The notes under the pieces are model-generated. The model searched no databases and had not been told where the DNA came from. It saw only the letters and a program-made list of their open reading frames with translations. The position numbers were made by a program, and so were the translations under genes. From positions 29,599 to 93,598 of the forward strand of contig JBCCJI010000016.1 in the NCBI GenBank assembly GCA_039027855.1: 64,000 bases of DNA. The letters run 5' to 3'. The DNA is from Thermohalobaculum sp039027855. Its GTDB lineage: Bacteria > Pseudomonadota > Alphaproteobacteria > Rhodobacterales > Rhodobacteraceae. This document shows positions 7,898 through 16,545 of the stretch, one piece after another (position 1 is the stretch's first letter; every line of letters starts with the position of its first letter).

Positions 7898-10800
7898 ATG
7901 AACGCACCCGCGGGGGTCGATGGCCCCGGTATCACCGCTGTCCTCGGCCCCACCAACACCGGCAAGACCCATCTCGCCATCGAAAGGATGCTCGGCCACC
8001 GCACCGGCGTGATCGGTCTGCCGCTTCGCCTGCTGGCGCGCGAGGTCTACGACAAGATCGTCGCCAAGCGCGGGCCCTCGGTCGTTGCGCTGATCACGGG
8101 CGAAGAGAAGATCATGCCCGCCCGGGCGCAGTATTTCGTCTGCACGGTCGAAGCGATGCCGCTGGATGGCATGGCGGATTTCGTGGGCGTCGATGAGATC
8201 CAGCTCTGCGGCGATCCAGATCGCGGCCATGTCTTCACCGACCGGCTGCTGAACGCCCGCGGCAGGCGCGAGACGATGTTCATGGGCTCCTCGGTCGTGC
8301 GCTCGCGGATCGCGAGCCTGGTGCCCAAGGCCCGCTTCATGTCGCGCGAGCGGTTCTCGACACTCACTTACGCCGGACCCAAGAAGATCTCGCGCCTGAA
8401 ACCCCGCACCGCCGTCGTCGCCTTCTCGGTCGATCAGGTCTATGCCATCGCCGAACTGATCCGCCGCCAGCGGGGCGGTGCCGCGGTGGTGATGGGCGCG
8501 CTCAGCCCCCGCACCCGCAACGCACAGGTCAGGCTCTACCAGGAGGGCGAGGTCGATTACCTCGTGGCCACCGATGCCATCGGCATGGGGCTGAACCTCG
8601 ATGTCGACCACATCGCCTTTGCCGGCACGCAGAAGTTCGATGGCCACCGCTTTCGCCACCTTATGCCGAACGAGATCGGCCAGATCGCCGGTCGCGCCGG
8701 GCGCTACAAGGATGACGGCACGTTCGGCGTGACCGGCGAGGCCAGCCCCTTCGAGGAGGAGCTGGTCGAGGCCATTGAGAACCACCGCTTCAAGCCGCTC
8801 GACCGGCTGCAATGGCGCAACTCCGATCTCGACTTCGCCAATGCTGACCGGCTGATCGAAAGCCTGGAGCGCGCACCCCGCCCGGAGGAAGGTGCCGAGG
8901 ATCTGGCCCGCGCGCGCGAGGCCGAGGATCTGGCGGTGCTGCGGCTGCTCTGGGCCGATCAGGACGTGCGCAAAAGCGCTAACCACCCCGCGCGTGTACG
9001 TCTGCTGTGGGACTGCTGTCAGATCCCTGACTTTCGAAAAGTTATGGCCTCGGATCATGCAGGTCTTATCGGCCGGATTTACCGTTTTCTATCCGGGAAT
9101 CCGGGCGTAATACCCTCGGACTGGTTGGCCGGGCAGGTGGAGCGTCTGGACCGTGTCGATGGGGACATCGATGCGCTTTCGAAACGCCTCGCCTTTATCC
9201 GGACCTGGACATATGTCGCCAACCGCGCCTCGTGGCTCGAGGATCCCGCGGCCTGGCGCGAGGCGACCCGCGCGGTCGAGGACAGGCTGTCCGATGCCCT
9301 CCACGAGAGGCTGACGCAGCGTTTCGTCGACCGCCGCACGTCGGTGCTGATGCGCCGGTTGAAGCAGAAGGAGCGGCTCTTGGCCGAGGTGAACGACAAG
9401 GGCGAAGTCACGGTCGAGGGCGAATTTGCCGGCCGGCTCGATGGCTTTCGCTTCACCCCCGACGAAAAGGCTGTCGGTGCCGAGAAGAAAATACTCGAAA
9501 GCGCGTCGCTGGCGGCGCTGCAGACCGAGTTCGGCCGCCGTGCGGACAAGCTCTACAACGCGCCCGATGGTGAGCTCGCCATGACCGAGCAGGGTGCCCT
9601 GATGTGGCGCACCGATGCCATCGGCCGGCTGGAGAAGGGCGACACACCGCTTAGCCCGCGCATCCGGGTCTTTGTGGATGACATCGCTGACACCGCCGTC
9701 AGCGAAAAGGTGGAGCGGCGGATTTCCCACTGGCTGGATCGGCGGGCCAAGGCACTGTTCGAGCCGATGCTCGCCATGCAGGCCGATGAGACCGTGACCG
9801 GCCTCGCGCGCGGCGTGGCCTTCCAGCTCTCCGAGGCGATGGGGGTCATCCCCCGGCGCGATATCGCCGAGGAGATCAAGGCGCTTGGCCAGGACGAGCG
9901 TGGGATGCTGCGCAAGCACGGTGTGCGCTTTGGGCAGCACCACGTCTTTATGCCGGCGCTCCTGAAGCCCGCACCGACGCGCTTGCGCCTCGTGCTCTGG
10001 GCGCTGACCGAGGGCCTTGAGGATATCCCAGCGCCCCCGCCGCCGGGCCAGGTGACGGTGCTGGTCGAACCCGGGCGGCCCGCCGCCTATTGGCCCAAGG
10101 CGGGCTATCGCAACTGCGGGACGCGGGCACTTCGCATCGACATGCTGGAACGACTGGCCGATATGCTGCGGCCCATGGACGTGCGCGGCGGATTCGAGGC
10201 GACGCCCGACATGCTGTCGATCACCGGTTGCACCTTGGCGCAGTTCGCCGAACTCATGGATGGCCTTGGCTTTCAGGGCGAAAAGGGCGAGCGACCCAAG
10301 GCCGCCCGTGTTGAGAAGCCCACCGATCAGCCGGCCGCCGAGCCGGCCGAGGTGTCGGGTGCCACCTCGGGGGCCCCGGTCGCAGAGGTGGCGCCTGGGG
10401 AGGTCGCCGGGACTGCCGATGGGGCCGGTACGACCGAAGACGAGGCGCCTGACGGCGGTGCGACTGAGCCGCAGCCGGAGGAAACGCTCTCGGCGACAGA
10501 GACGATGCCAGAGTTCGTGGCGGAGCCGGTGTCGGAGCCGGTTTCGGAGCAGGTGACGGCGCCTGACACAGAGGCGGCGACGGCGGACACCACCGCCCCA
10601 ACAGAGACGGGCGCGGCAGAGGCCGACGCTGAACAAACGGCAGCCGAACAGACGCCGGGGGGATCGGTCGAGCCGACGGCAGCGGCCGAAGAGCCGATCG
10701 CAGGCGCCACCGCCACGCCGGGCGAAGAACAGACTGAAGCGTCTAGTACATCTGACACTCCCGCCGTGGAGGACCCCGAAAACGCCTCCAAGCCAGCATC

Positions 10801-11263
10801 GCTCCCCGATGCGCCAGAGCCTCAGACCGAGGCTCAGACCGCGGTCGAAATTGAGGTGTTCTATACCTTCACGCTCAAACCGCGTGGGCGCCCGAACCGG
10901 GGCCCGCGCCGCGGTGCAGCAGAGGGTGATCGCCCGGGTGCTCAGGCCCGTCGCGGGGGCAAGGGCCGTCAGCAATACTCCGGCGACGGCCAAGGCGCGC
11001 GACAGGGCGGGGCGCGGCGCGGCGGTGCGCCGGGACAGCATCAGGGTCAGCATGATGGTGCCGGCACCGCAGCCGCCGAAGGTGGCGAGCGCAGGCCCGG
11101 TAACAAGGGCGCGCAGAAGGGCAAAGGAAAACGCGGAGACGGCAGCCACGACGGCCGCAAAGGCGGCCCGAAGGGTGCCGGCAAGCCACCCACAAAGCGG
11201 TTTGAAAAGCCAATGGACCCCGATAGCCCGTTCGCCGTACTCGCAAAGCTAAAGAACAAGTAA
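7898..11263 (+). CDS. SUV3-like DExH-type RNA helicase with long disordered tail
   Basis: An 1121-residue helicase related to mitochondrial SUV3, widespread in alphaproteobacteria. Walker A GPTNTGKT is at residues 17-24, the Walker B motif DEIQ at 99-102, and motif VI QIAGRAGRY at 262-270, so the ATPase core is intact. A large helical region of unknown role follows to about residue 790. From about 795 to 985 the protein is acidic and low-complexity (Glu/Ala/Thr/Pro). The last roughly 130 residues are basic and rich in Gly, Arg, Gln and Lys, like an RNA-binding RGG tail. It probably unwinds structured RNA, perhaps with a 3' exonuclease. hslR starts 4 bp after its stop, suggesting co-transcription. 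Confidence 0.9.
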   Translation: MNAPAGVDGPGITAVLGPTNTGKTHLAIERMLGHRTGVIGLPLRLLAREVYDKIVAKRGPSVVALITGEEKIMPARAQYFVCTVEAMPLDGMADFVGVDEIQLCGDPDRGHVFTDRLLNARGRRETMFMGSSVVRSRIASLVPKARFMSRERFSTLTYAGPKKISRLKPRTAVVAFSVDQVYAIAELIRRQRGGAAVVMGALSPRTRNAQVRLYQEGEVDYLVATDAIGMGLNLDVDHIAFAGTQKFDGHRFRHLMPNEIGQIAGRAGRYKDDGTFGVTGEASPFEEELVEAIENHRFKPLDRLQWRNSDLDFANADRLIESLERAPRPEEGAEDLARAREAEDLAVLRLLWADQDVRKSANHPARVRLLWDCCQIPDFRKVMASDHAGLIGRIYRFLSGNPGVIPSDWLAGQVERLDRVDGDIDALSKRLAFIRTWTYVANRASWLEDPAAWREATRAVEDRLSDALHERLTQRFVDRRTSVLMRRLKQKERLLAEVNDKGEVTVEGEFAGRLDGFRFTPDEKAVGAEKKILESASLAALQTEFGRRADKLYNAPDGELAMTEQGALMWRTDAIGRLEKGDTPLSPRIRVFVDDIADTAVSEKVERRISHWLDRRAKALFEPMLAMQADETVTGLARGVAFQLSEAMGVIPRRDIAEEIKALGQDERGMLRKHGVRFGQHHVFMPALLKPAPTRLRLVLWALTEGLEDIPAPPPPGQVTVLVEPGRPAAYWPKAGYRNCGTRALRIDMLERLADMLRPMDVRGGFEATPDMLSITGCTLAQFAELMDGLGFQGEKGERPKAARVEKPTDQPAAEPAEVSGATSGAPVAEVAPGEVAGTADGAGTTEDEAPDGGATEPQPEETLSATETMPEFVAEPVSEPVSEQVTAPDTEAATADTTAPTETGAAEADAEQTAAEQTPGGSVEPTAAAEEPIAGATATPGEEQTEASSTSDTPAVEDPENASKPASLPDAPEPQTEAQTAVEIEVFYTFTLKPRGRPNRGPRRGAAEGDRPGAQARRGGKGRQQYSGDGQGARQGGARRGGAPGQHQGQHDGAGTAAAEGGERRPGNKGAQKGKGKRGDGSHDGRKGGPKGAGKPPTKRFEKPMDPDSPFAVLAKLKNK

Positions 11264-11267
11264 GCCT

Positions 11268-11669
11268 TTGAGTGTGAACGAAATCGCGGATCTGAAATCT
11301 CGCCTCCGCGTGGACAAATGGCTCTGGCACGCGCGCTTTTTCAAGACACGCGGGCTCGCCAGCGACGTAGCGCAATCGGGGCGTCTCAGGATCAACGGGC
11401 GCCATTGCACCAAAGGGGCGCAGGCCGTCTCGCCCGGCGATGAACTGAGCTTCCCACAGGGCAAACGGGTCCGCGCCGTCCGGGTCGAGGCGATCGGCAC
11501 CCGGCGCGGCCCGGCGAGCGAGGCGGCGACGCTCTACACCGATCTCGACTTGCCACCACCGCCCGGCAGGGCACCGGTACCCGAGGACATCGCGGCACCG
11601 CGCCCCGGTGCCAAGCCTGACCGGCGCGAGCGTGCGCAGCTTTCCGCACTGCGGCGCACACAAGGGTGA
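11268..11669 (+). CDS. hslR: RNA-binding S4-domain protein, HslR type
   Basis: A 133-residue protein with an N-terminal S4 domain: LRVDKWLWHARFFKTRGLA begins at about residue 13, followed by GRLRINGRHCTKGAQAVSPGD. This is the Hsp15/HslR signature. In E. coli Hsp15 binds free 50S subunits that still carry a nascent chain and helps recycle them. The C-terminal third is Pro/Ala/Arg-rich and probably flexible. The start is a TTG at 11268, or a GTG two codons later, only 4 bp after the helicase stop, so translation is likely coupled. Pairing with an RNA helicase suggests a joint role in RNA or ribosome quality control (inference). Confidence 0.85.
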   Translation: MSVNEIADLKSRLRVDKWLWHARFFKTRGLASDVAQSGRLRINGRHCTKGAQAVSPGDELSFPQGKRVRAVRVEAIGTRRGPASEAATLYTDLDLPPPPGRAPVPEDIAAPRPGAKPDRRERAQLSALRRTQG

Positions 11670-11762
11670 GTGAGGTATTGCGTCGTCGCGACGCCATGGC
11701 CTAGTTCTTCGCCCGGAGGTGTCCATATAGAGTGACACTCAAGCAGGCGTTCAGGATCTGTC

Positions 11763-12101
11763 ATGACATACGTCGTCACCGACAACTGCATCATGTGCAA
11801 GTACACGGACTGCGTCGAGGTGTGTCCGGTCGACTGTTTCTACGAAGGCGAGAACATGCTCGTCATCCACCCCGACGAGTGTATCGATTGCGGGGTGTGT
11901 GAGCCGGAATGTCCCGCCGATGCCATCCGTCCGGATACCGAGGGCGGGCTGACACTCTGGCTCGACGTGAACAAGAAATACGCCGATCAGTGGCCCAATA
12001 TTACCGAGAAGAAGGACGCCATGGACGTCGCTGAGGAGTATGACGGCGTCGAGAACAAGTTCGAGAAGCACTTCTCGGAAACACCCGGCGAGGGCGACTG
12101 A
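11763..12101 (+). CDS. fdxA: 7Fe-8S ferredoxin FdxA
   Basis: A 112-residue low-potential ferredoxin carrying one [3Fe-4S] and one [4Fe-4S] cluster. Cysteines are at 9, 12, 17, 21 and 25 in the first half, and C40, C43, C46 and C50 in IDCGVCEPECP. The pattern C-x7-C-x3-C-P and the length, including the helical C-terminal extension after residue 60, fit the FdxA group of proteobacteria. It serves as a soluble electron carrier. The redox partner is unknown. It lies 93 bp after hslR and 361 bp before carD, which together resemble a conserved neighbourhood rather than a tight operon. Confidence 0.95.
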   Translation: MTYVVTDNCIMCKYTDCVEVCPVDCFYEGENMLVIHPDECIDCGVCEPECPADAIRPDTEGGLTLWLDVNKKYADQWPNITEKKDAMDVAEEYDGVENKFEKHFSETPGEGD

Positions 12102-12462
12102 TCACCCCGCTGGCGTGACCCGACGCAGCGCGGTGCGTGGAACGCTCGGGGCCGGGCAATGGGGCCTTTCGGTAGATGCCGGTGCATGCTTCGCAATGAT
12201 CTCGTACAGAAATTGTCGGGTTATTGCCGCTGCGTGAGCTTGATCAAAGCAACAGGTTTCGGCCCAGGCGCTGGAAACAAGCGCCTGATTCTGCTATATG
12301 TCCAATTCGTGAAGAAACTGCTGGCCCGTGTGTCGGCTCTAAACACTAGTGTGTTGCCACATCACTCGAGGGACAAGGCCTTGGGTGCTGTGCTTTTTGC
12401 GCCCCGGCCATTTCCCCGGCCACGTCCATTTGGACAGGGGCGATCCTGGGACCGGAGATAGC
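12102..12462 (+). promoter_or_regulatory. Long non-coding leader/promoter region of carD
   Basis: 361 bp without a credible gene. An 8-bp perfect inverted repeat, CAGGCGCT at 12265-12272 and AGCGCCTG at 12280-12287, with a 7-nt loop, could be the fdxA terminator or a leader hairpin. A TATATG at 12295-12300 might be a -10 box, but I see no convincing -35. Close to carD a compound hairpin is possible: CCCC at 12414-12417 with GGGG at 12437-12440, enclosing GTCCA-TT-TGGAC. The regulatory assignment is inference. Confidence 0.4.
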
Positions 12463-12978
12463 ATGGCTAAAAAGAACACTCACGGTGGTGACTTCCGCGC
12501 GAATGATTACGTGGTCTATCCGGCCCACGGCGTTGGCCGCATTGTGTCCATCGAGGAGCAGAACGTTGCGGGCATGAAGCTCGAACTGTTCGTGATCTCC
12601 TTCGAGAAGGACAAGATGACGCTGCGCGTTCCCACCGCGAAGGCTGCCTCTGTCGGCATGCGCCCGCTGTCGAGCCCTGATCTGGTGGATCGTGCGCTCG
12701 AGACGCTGCGCGGCCGCGCCAAGGTCAAGCGGGCGATGTGGTCGCGCCGCGCGCAGGAGTACGAGCAGAAGATCCATTCGGGCGATCTCATCTCGATCGC
12801 CGAGGTGGTGCGCGATCTCTACCGCGCCGAGGACCAGCCCGAGCAGTCGTACTCGGAACGCCAGCTCTACGAAGCCGCGCTGGAGCGGTTGACCCGCGAA
12901 CTCGCGGCCGTCGAGGAGCTTGATGAGAGCGCTGCGGCGGAGAAGATCGACACGGTGCTAGAGGCGAAAGCCGCCTGA
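12463..12978 (+). CDS. carD: CarD/CdnL-family RNA polymerase-binding transcription factor
   Basis: A 171-residue global transcription factor that binds the beta subunit of RNA polymerase and stabilises open complexes at promoters, including those for rRNA. The N-terminal RNA-polymerase-interacting domain contains NDYVVYPAHGVGRIVSIEEQ (about residues 13-32). The C-terminal part is helical with the DNA-binding pattern around KRAMWSRRAQEYEQKI. The start ATG follows a GGAG ribosome-binding site. A longer upstream open frame at 12349 lacks family similarity and was not used. The gene has its own leader and a strong terminator, so it is probably monocistronic. Confidence 0.95.
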   Translation: MAKKNTHGGDFRANDYVVYPAHGVGRIVSIEEQNVAGMKLELFVISFEKDKMTLRVPTAKAASVGMRPLSSPDLVDRALETLRGRAKVKRAMWSRRAQEYEQKIHSGDLISIAEVVRDLYRAEDQPEQSYSERQLYEAALERLTRELAAVEELDESAAAEKIDTVLEAKAA

Positions 12979-13002
12979 TCGCCGGATCAGCGTCAAACAT
13001 CT

Positions 13003-13031
13003 AAGCCCGGGCCGTGTGCCCGGGCTTTTTT
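13003..13031 (+). terminator. Rho-independent terminator of carD
   Basis: A perfect 10-bp stem, AAGCCCGGGC at 13003-13012 and its inverse at 13018-13027, with a 5-nt loop, is followed by a T-run. It sits 25 bp after carD and also separates it from the convergent dapE. Confidence 0.93.
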
Positions 13032-13050
13032 CATGGCGACGACACCGCCA

Positions 13051-14199
13051 TCACAGATCGAAAAAGCGCGTCAGCATCGCGGCATAAGCCTCTGCCAAAA
13101 TAGGGATCTGGGAAATCTCGACACCTTCATCGACGGCATGCATGCCGTGCCCCACAAGGCCGAACTCCACGACAGGGCAGACGGCGCGAATGAACCGTGC
13201 ATCCGACGTCCCACCCCCCGTGCCAAGCGTGGGGGTCGTACCGGTCGTCACTTTGACAGCGTTAACGATCTGCTCCACCCGGTCGCCGGGCTGGGTGAGA
13301 AACGCCTCGCCTGTCACCCGCCAGGAGACTAATGCTTCAATCCCGTCGCGTGCCGCCTCTTCCGCGGCGATGCCGTCCACAAGAGCGGCGAGAGATGCAG
13401 CCGAATGGCGGTCGTTGAAGCGGATGTTGAGCGTCAGCCGCCCCTGGCGGGGGATCACATTGTTCGCCGGGTTGCCCACATCCATGGTCGTGACTGCGAG
13501 GGTCGAGGGCTGGAAATGCGCTGTGCCCTCATCTAGCGTCAACGCGGAGAGCCGTGCTGCGATCCGCGCAAGGGCCGGCAGCGGGTTCAGCGCCCGGTCG
13601 GGATAAGCCGTGTGACCCTGTCGCCCGGTGACCGTGACAAAGGCAGTGGTCGAACCGCGACGCCCGATCTTGATCTGGTCGCCCATGACATTGGCCGAGG
13701 TCGGCTCACCCACGACGCAGAAATCGGGTTTTTCGCCCGCTGCTGCCATCCAGTCCAACAGGGCGGCCGTGCCGTCAACCGCATCCCCTTCCTCGTCGCC
13801 GGTGATGATCAGCGCGATCGATCCGCGCTCTCCAACACGGGGCGCGACGGTCATCGCGGCGGCGACAAAGGCCGCGACGCCGGATTTCATGTCCACCGCG
13901 CCACGCCCGATCATCCGGTCCCCGCGGATCTCGGCGCTGAACGGCTCCACAGACCAGTCGTCGACCTGCCCGACCGGCACCACATCGGTATGACCCGCAA
14001 AGGCGAAACAGGGCTCAGCCGTCCCGAACCGGGCATACAGGTTTTCAACGTCGCCACGCGGCACGCGGGTGCAGGCGAACCCTGCCCCCTCCAGAACCCC
14101 CTGCAGCAGATCGAGCGCGCCTGCCTCGGCCGGCGTCACCGAGGGGCAGCGGATCAGGTCAGCCGTCAGGGCCACGGGGTCGATTGCGAAATCGCTCAT
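13051..14199 (-). CDS. dapE: Succinyl-diaminopimelate desuccinylase
   Basis: A 382-residue M20-family metallohydrolase that removes succinate from N-succinyl-LL-diaminopimelate in the succinylase branch of lysine and meso-DAP synthesis. Zinc and catalytic residues are present: H70 in FAGHTDVVPVG, D103 in GRGAVDMKSG, and the E136-E137 pair in GDEEGDAVDG. Length is typical (about 380). It is last in the dapD - small unknown gene - dapE arrangement, so the cluster supplies two steps of the same pathway. The start ATG at 14199 lies 10 bp after the preceding gene's stop. Confidence 0.96.
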   Translation of the reverse strand: MSDFAIDPVALTADLIRCPSVTPAEAGALDLLQGVLEGAGFACTRVPRGDVENLYARFGTAEPCFAFAGHTDVVPVGQVDDWSVEPFSAEIRGDRMIGRGAVDMKSGVAAFVAAAMTVAPRVGERGSIALIITGDEEGDAVDGTAALLDWMAAAGEKPDFCVVGEPTSANVMGDQIKIGRRGSTTAFVTVTGRQGHTAYPDRALNPLPALARIAARLSALTLDEGTAHFQPSTLAVTTMDVGNPANNVIPRQGRLTLNIRFNDRHSAASLAALVDGIAAEEAARDGIEALVSWRVTGEAFLTQPGDRVEQIVNAVKVTTGTTPTLGTGGGTSDARFIRAVCPVVEFGLVGHGMHAVDEGVEISQIPILAEAYAAMLTRFFDL

Positions 14200-14209
14200 G
14201 GGATCACCG

Positions 14210-14563
14210 TCAGGTGGTGAAGGTATTCAGATGCGCCACGACCACGGCATTCTCCGCCGCCGCGCGTGTCGCGATCGCGCTATCGAGGGCGAAGCCCTCG
14301 GGCGCATCGGGCGCGTCGACCGTGCCCCATGCCTCGACTTGCAGCGGCGCAAGCCCGGCCTCGCGGAGCACCTGCACAGTGGCATCCACCGCACCCTTTT
14401 CGGTCGGCGCGGCGCAATAGCAGACAAGCGCCGCCCCGGTGGCATCCTCCGGCAAGCCGTCACCCTCCTTGCGACCGACCTCGACCATCAGGATATGCAC
14501 CGTGTCCGCCACTGCCGGGCCGGCAGATCCCTCGGCCACCCTGTCAGGCACGCAACAGCTCAT
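14210..14563 (-). CDS. Small protein of unknown function between dapD and dapE
   Basis: An open frame of 117 codons lying tightly between dapD (20-bp overlap if the ATG at 14563 is used) and dapE (10-bp gap). I do not recognise the family. The body reads as a small alpha/beta protein: strand-like HILMVEVG, then ALVCYCAAP, a helix VDATVQVLREAG, LQVEAWGTV, and a final helix with AENAVVVAHL. No signal peptide or membrane segment is seen. The start is uncertain. A GTG at 14512, giving about 100 residues and no overlap, is an alternative that fits the predicted fold better. The tight packing argues that it is a real, co-translated gene. Confidence 0.62.
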   Translation of the reverse strand: MSCCVPDRVAEGSAGPAVADTVHILMVEVGRKEGDGLPEDATGAALVCYCAAPTEKGAVDATVQVLREAGLAPLQVEAWGTVDAPDAPEGFALDSAIATRAAAENAVVVAHLNTFTT

Positions 14564-15389
14564 TGATCGAGGTCTTGGAGCGCGTCTTTTCGTCGACGCG
14601 CTTGACGATCACCGCGCAGTAGAGCGCCGGGCCCGGTGTGCCGTCGGGCAATGCCTTGCCGGGCAGTGAGCCAGGCACGACGACGCTGTAGGCCGGCACC
14701 TCGCCCATGAAGACCTCGCCGCTGTCGCGGTCGATGATCTTGGTGGAGGCACCGATGAACACGCCCATGGACAGCACCGAGCCCTCGCGCACGATGACGC
14801 CCTCGGCAACTTCGGCCCGCGCGCCGATGAAACACCCATCTTCGATGATCACGGGCCCTGCCTGCAGCGGTTCGAGCACGCCGCCGATCCCGGCGCCCCC
14901 GGACAGATGCACATTGGCGCCGATCTGCGCGCAGGAGCCGACGGTGGCCCAGGTGTCGATCATGGTACCGGCACCGACATGGGCGCCGAGATTGATGAAA
15001 GAGGGCATCAGGATCGCGCCCGGCGCGACATAGGCCGAGTGGCGGACGACACAGTTCGGCACCGCGCGAAAGCCTGCCGCGCGCCACTCGGCCGCGCCCC
15101 AGCCGTCGAATTTCGAGGGCACTTTATCCCACCATGTCGAGCCGCCAGGCCCGCCCGGGATCGGCGCCATGTCATTTAGCCGGAAGGACAGCAGCACCGC
15201 CTTCTTGGCCCACTGATTGACCGACCACTGCCCGTCATCGCCCCGCTCTGCCACCCTGGCGCGCCCTGCGTCGAGATCGCCGAGAACCTCGGTCACCGCG
15301 TCTCGGATATCGCCGGTCGTGGCGGGGCTCACCGTGTCGCGCGCGTCAAAGGCGGCGTCGATCGTGGCGATCAGGCTGGCATAAGTCAT
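14544..15389 (-). CDS. dapD: 2,3,4,5-tetrahydropyridine-2,6-dicarboxylate N-succinyltransferase
   Basis: A 281-residue left-handed beta-helix acyltransferase that adds succinyl from succinyl-CoA to tetrahydrodipicolinate, the step three before DapE in DAP/lysine synthesis. The N-terminal helical domain (about 1-100) is followed by hexapeptide repeats (for example NLGAHVGAGTMIDTWATVG, and IIEDGCFIGARAEVAEGVIV split over the coils) and a C-terminal segment AYSVVVPGSLPGKALPDG. Length is as in the family (about 275). It is the first gene of a minus-strand dapD - unknown - dapE unit. Confidence 0.96.
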   Translation of the reverse strand: MTYASLIATIDAAFDARDTVSPATTGDIRDAVTEVLGDLDAGRARVAERGDDGQWSVNQWAKKAVLLSFRLNDMAPIPGGPGGSTWWDKVPSKFDGWGAAEWRAAGFRAVPNCVVRHSAYVAPGAILMPSFINLGAHVGAGTMIDTWATVGSCAQIGANVHLSGGAGIGGVLEPLQAGPVIIEDGCFIGARAEVAEGVIVREGSVLSMGVFIGASTKIIDRDSGEVFMGEVPAYSVVVPGSLPGKALPDGTPGPALYCAVIVKRVDEKTRSKTSINELLRA

Positions 15390-15498
15390 CGGGGGGTCTC
15401 CGCGAAATCCAGGGGCTCGGGCGCCAGGCGACGCGTGAGCCGTGGTTCCTTATCCCTCAGCACAGCCTGCGACAATCACCCCGATGCGCCCGCGCAGC

Positions 15499-16389
15499 CT
15501 AGCGCACGAGACGCGCGCACTGACCCGGCATATCGGCGAGCGCGATATAGCGCCCTCGCGGCGGGCCGCTGCGCTTTGGCGGCTTGGCGTTGGGGTCGGG
15601 CGGCATGAACCACGAGGCCAGCTCGGCCCCGCAGCCGTCGCCGGGCGGAGGCGGCGGTTGATCGACGCAAAGCCCTTCGGTCCCGGTCGGGCAGGTCAAG
15701 CGCACATGGAAATGCGCGTCATGGCCGAACCAGGCGCGCACTTTCCGCAGCCACAGCCGGTCGCCCGCCGGCGCCGCGTCACAGAGCGCCTGCTTGATCG
15801 CCGGATTGACGAAGATGCGGGCCACCGCGTCATCCTCCGAGGCCGCGCGGATCAGCGCGTGATGGCTGGGCGAGAAATACGACGACACCGTGCGCCCATC
15901 GGCGGCCACGACATCGACCGAGCCGATGCGCTCGCGCTCCCCCCGGCTGAGCGGCTGCTCGGAGGGGCGGCGTAGCCAGACATCGGCATCAAGCCCGATC
16001 TGATGCGAGGCATGACCCGAGATCATCGGCCCACCGCGCGGCTGACTGATGTCGCCCACATAGATGCCCGGCCAGCCAATGCGCTGCGCCCTGTCGGCCA
16101 GCCGCTCGATGAAGGCGATCATCGAGGGATGACCCCAGTTGCGGTTGCGACTGAGCCGCATGGCCTGCCAGCCAGGCCCCGTCTCAGCCAGCGCCTGCCC
16201 GCCCGACAAACATCCCGCGGCATAGCTGCCGATAGGAGCCGGCGCTGCTCCATCGCCGGCGCGCTGCGCGCCAAACAGATGCCGGGCCTGCTGGGCCTCG
16301 GCGGTCGGAGCCAGGTTCAAGACGAGCCCAGCCACCATGAATGCCTTGGCGAGCATCTGCCGCCCCTCGGATAACCGGTGCCATGCCAT
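15499..16389 (-). CDS. mepA: Penicillin-insensitive murein endopeptidase
   Basis: A 296-residue M74-family (LAS fold) zinc endopeptidase that cuts D-alanyl-DAP crosslinks of peptidoglycan in the periplasm. The first about 33 residues form a signal peptide (hydrophobic AKAFMVAGLVLNLA, then PTAEA before QQ). Zinc motifs are HASHQIGLDAD and the GHDAHFHVRL block. Paired cysteines in the mature part (for example GCLSG, CPTG, GCGAE) fit the known disulfides. The start at 16389 was chosen because GGGAGGG lies upstream. Met codons at 16461 and 16446 are less likely. It follows fliM on the same strand but is functionally unrelated to the switch, apart from possible cell-wall remodelling. Confidence 0.92.
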   Translation of the reverse strand: MAWHRLSEGRQMLAKAFMVAGLVLNLAPTAEAQQARHLFGAQRAGDGAAPAPIGSYAAGCLSGGQALAETGPGWQAMRLSRNRNWGHPSMIAFIERLADRAQRIGWPGIYVGDISQPRGGPMISGHASHQIGLDADVWLRRPSEQPLSRGERERIGSVDVVAADGRTVSSYFSPSHHALIRAASEDDAVARIFVNPAIKQALCDAAPAGDRLWLRKVRAWFGHDAHFHVRLTCPTGTEGLCVDQPPPPPGDGCGAELASWFMPPDPNAKPPKRSGPPRGRYIALADMPGQCARLVR

Positions 16390-16508
16390 GCCGCCCTCCC
16401 GCGCCCGTGGCGCATGGTGAATGCCGGATGCCACGAGTCGATGCATGTCAGCAGGCCACACCCCCGTCCTAGGCTCAAGCGCGGCAGCGTAGCGGCGGGG
16501 GGAGTGGC

Positions 16509-16541
16509 GGGGCCGCAGCGGGGCCGCAGTGGGGCCGCAGC
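16509..16541. repeat. Three 11-bp tandem repeats after fliM
   Basis: Units GGGGCCGCAGC (16509-16519), GGGGCCGCAGT (16520-16530) and GGGGCCGCAGC (16531-16541) lie head to tail, four bases beyond the fliM stop codon (16546-16548 on the minus strand). Confidence 0.8.
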
Positions 16542-16545
16542 GCGA

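Noticed and set aside
9089..11149. A 686-codon minus-strand open frame over the helicase tail, with hydrophobic membrane-like stretches
   Set aside because: The hydrophobic segments come from reading the Gly/Arg/Lys-rich tail backwards. No family similarity is evident and the helicase frame is clearly real.
12349..12462. 38-residue N-terminal extension of CarD
   Set aside because: It has no family similarity, contains the leader hairpin, and the ATG at 12463 has a proper ribosome-binding site.
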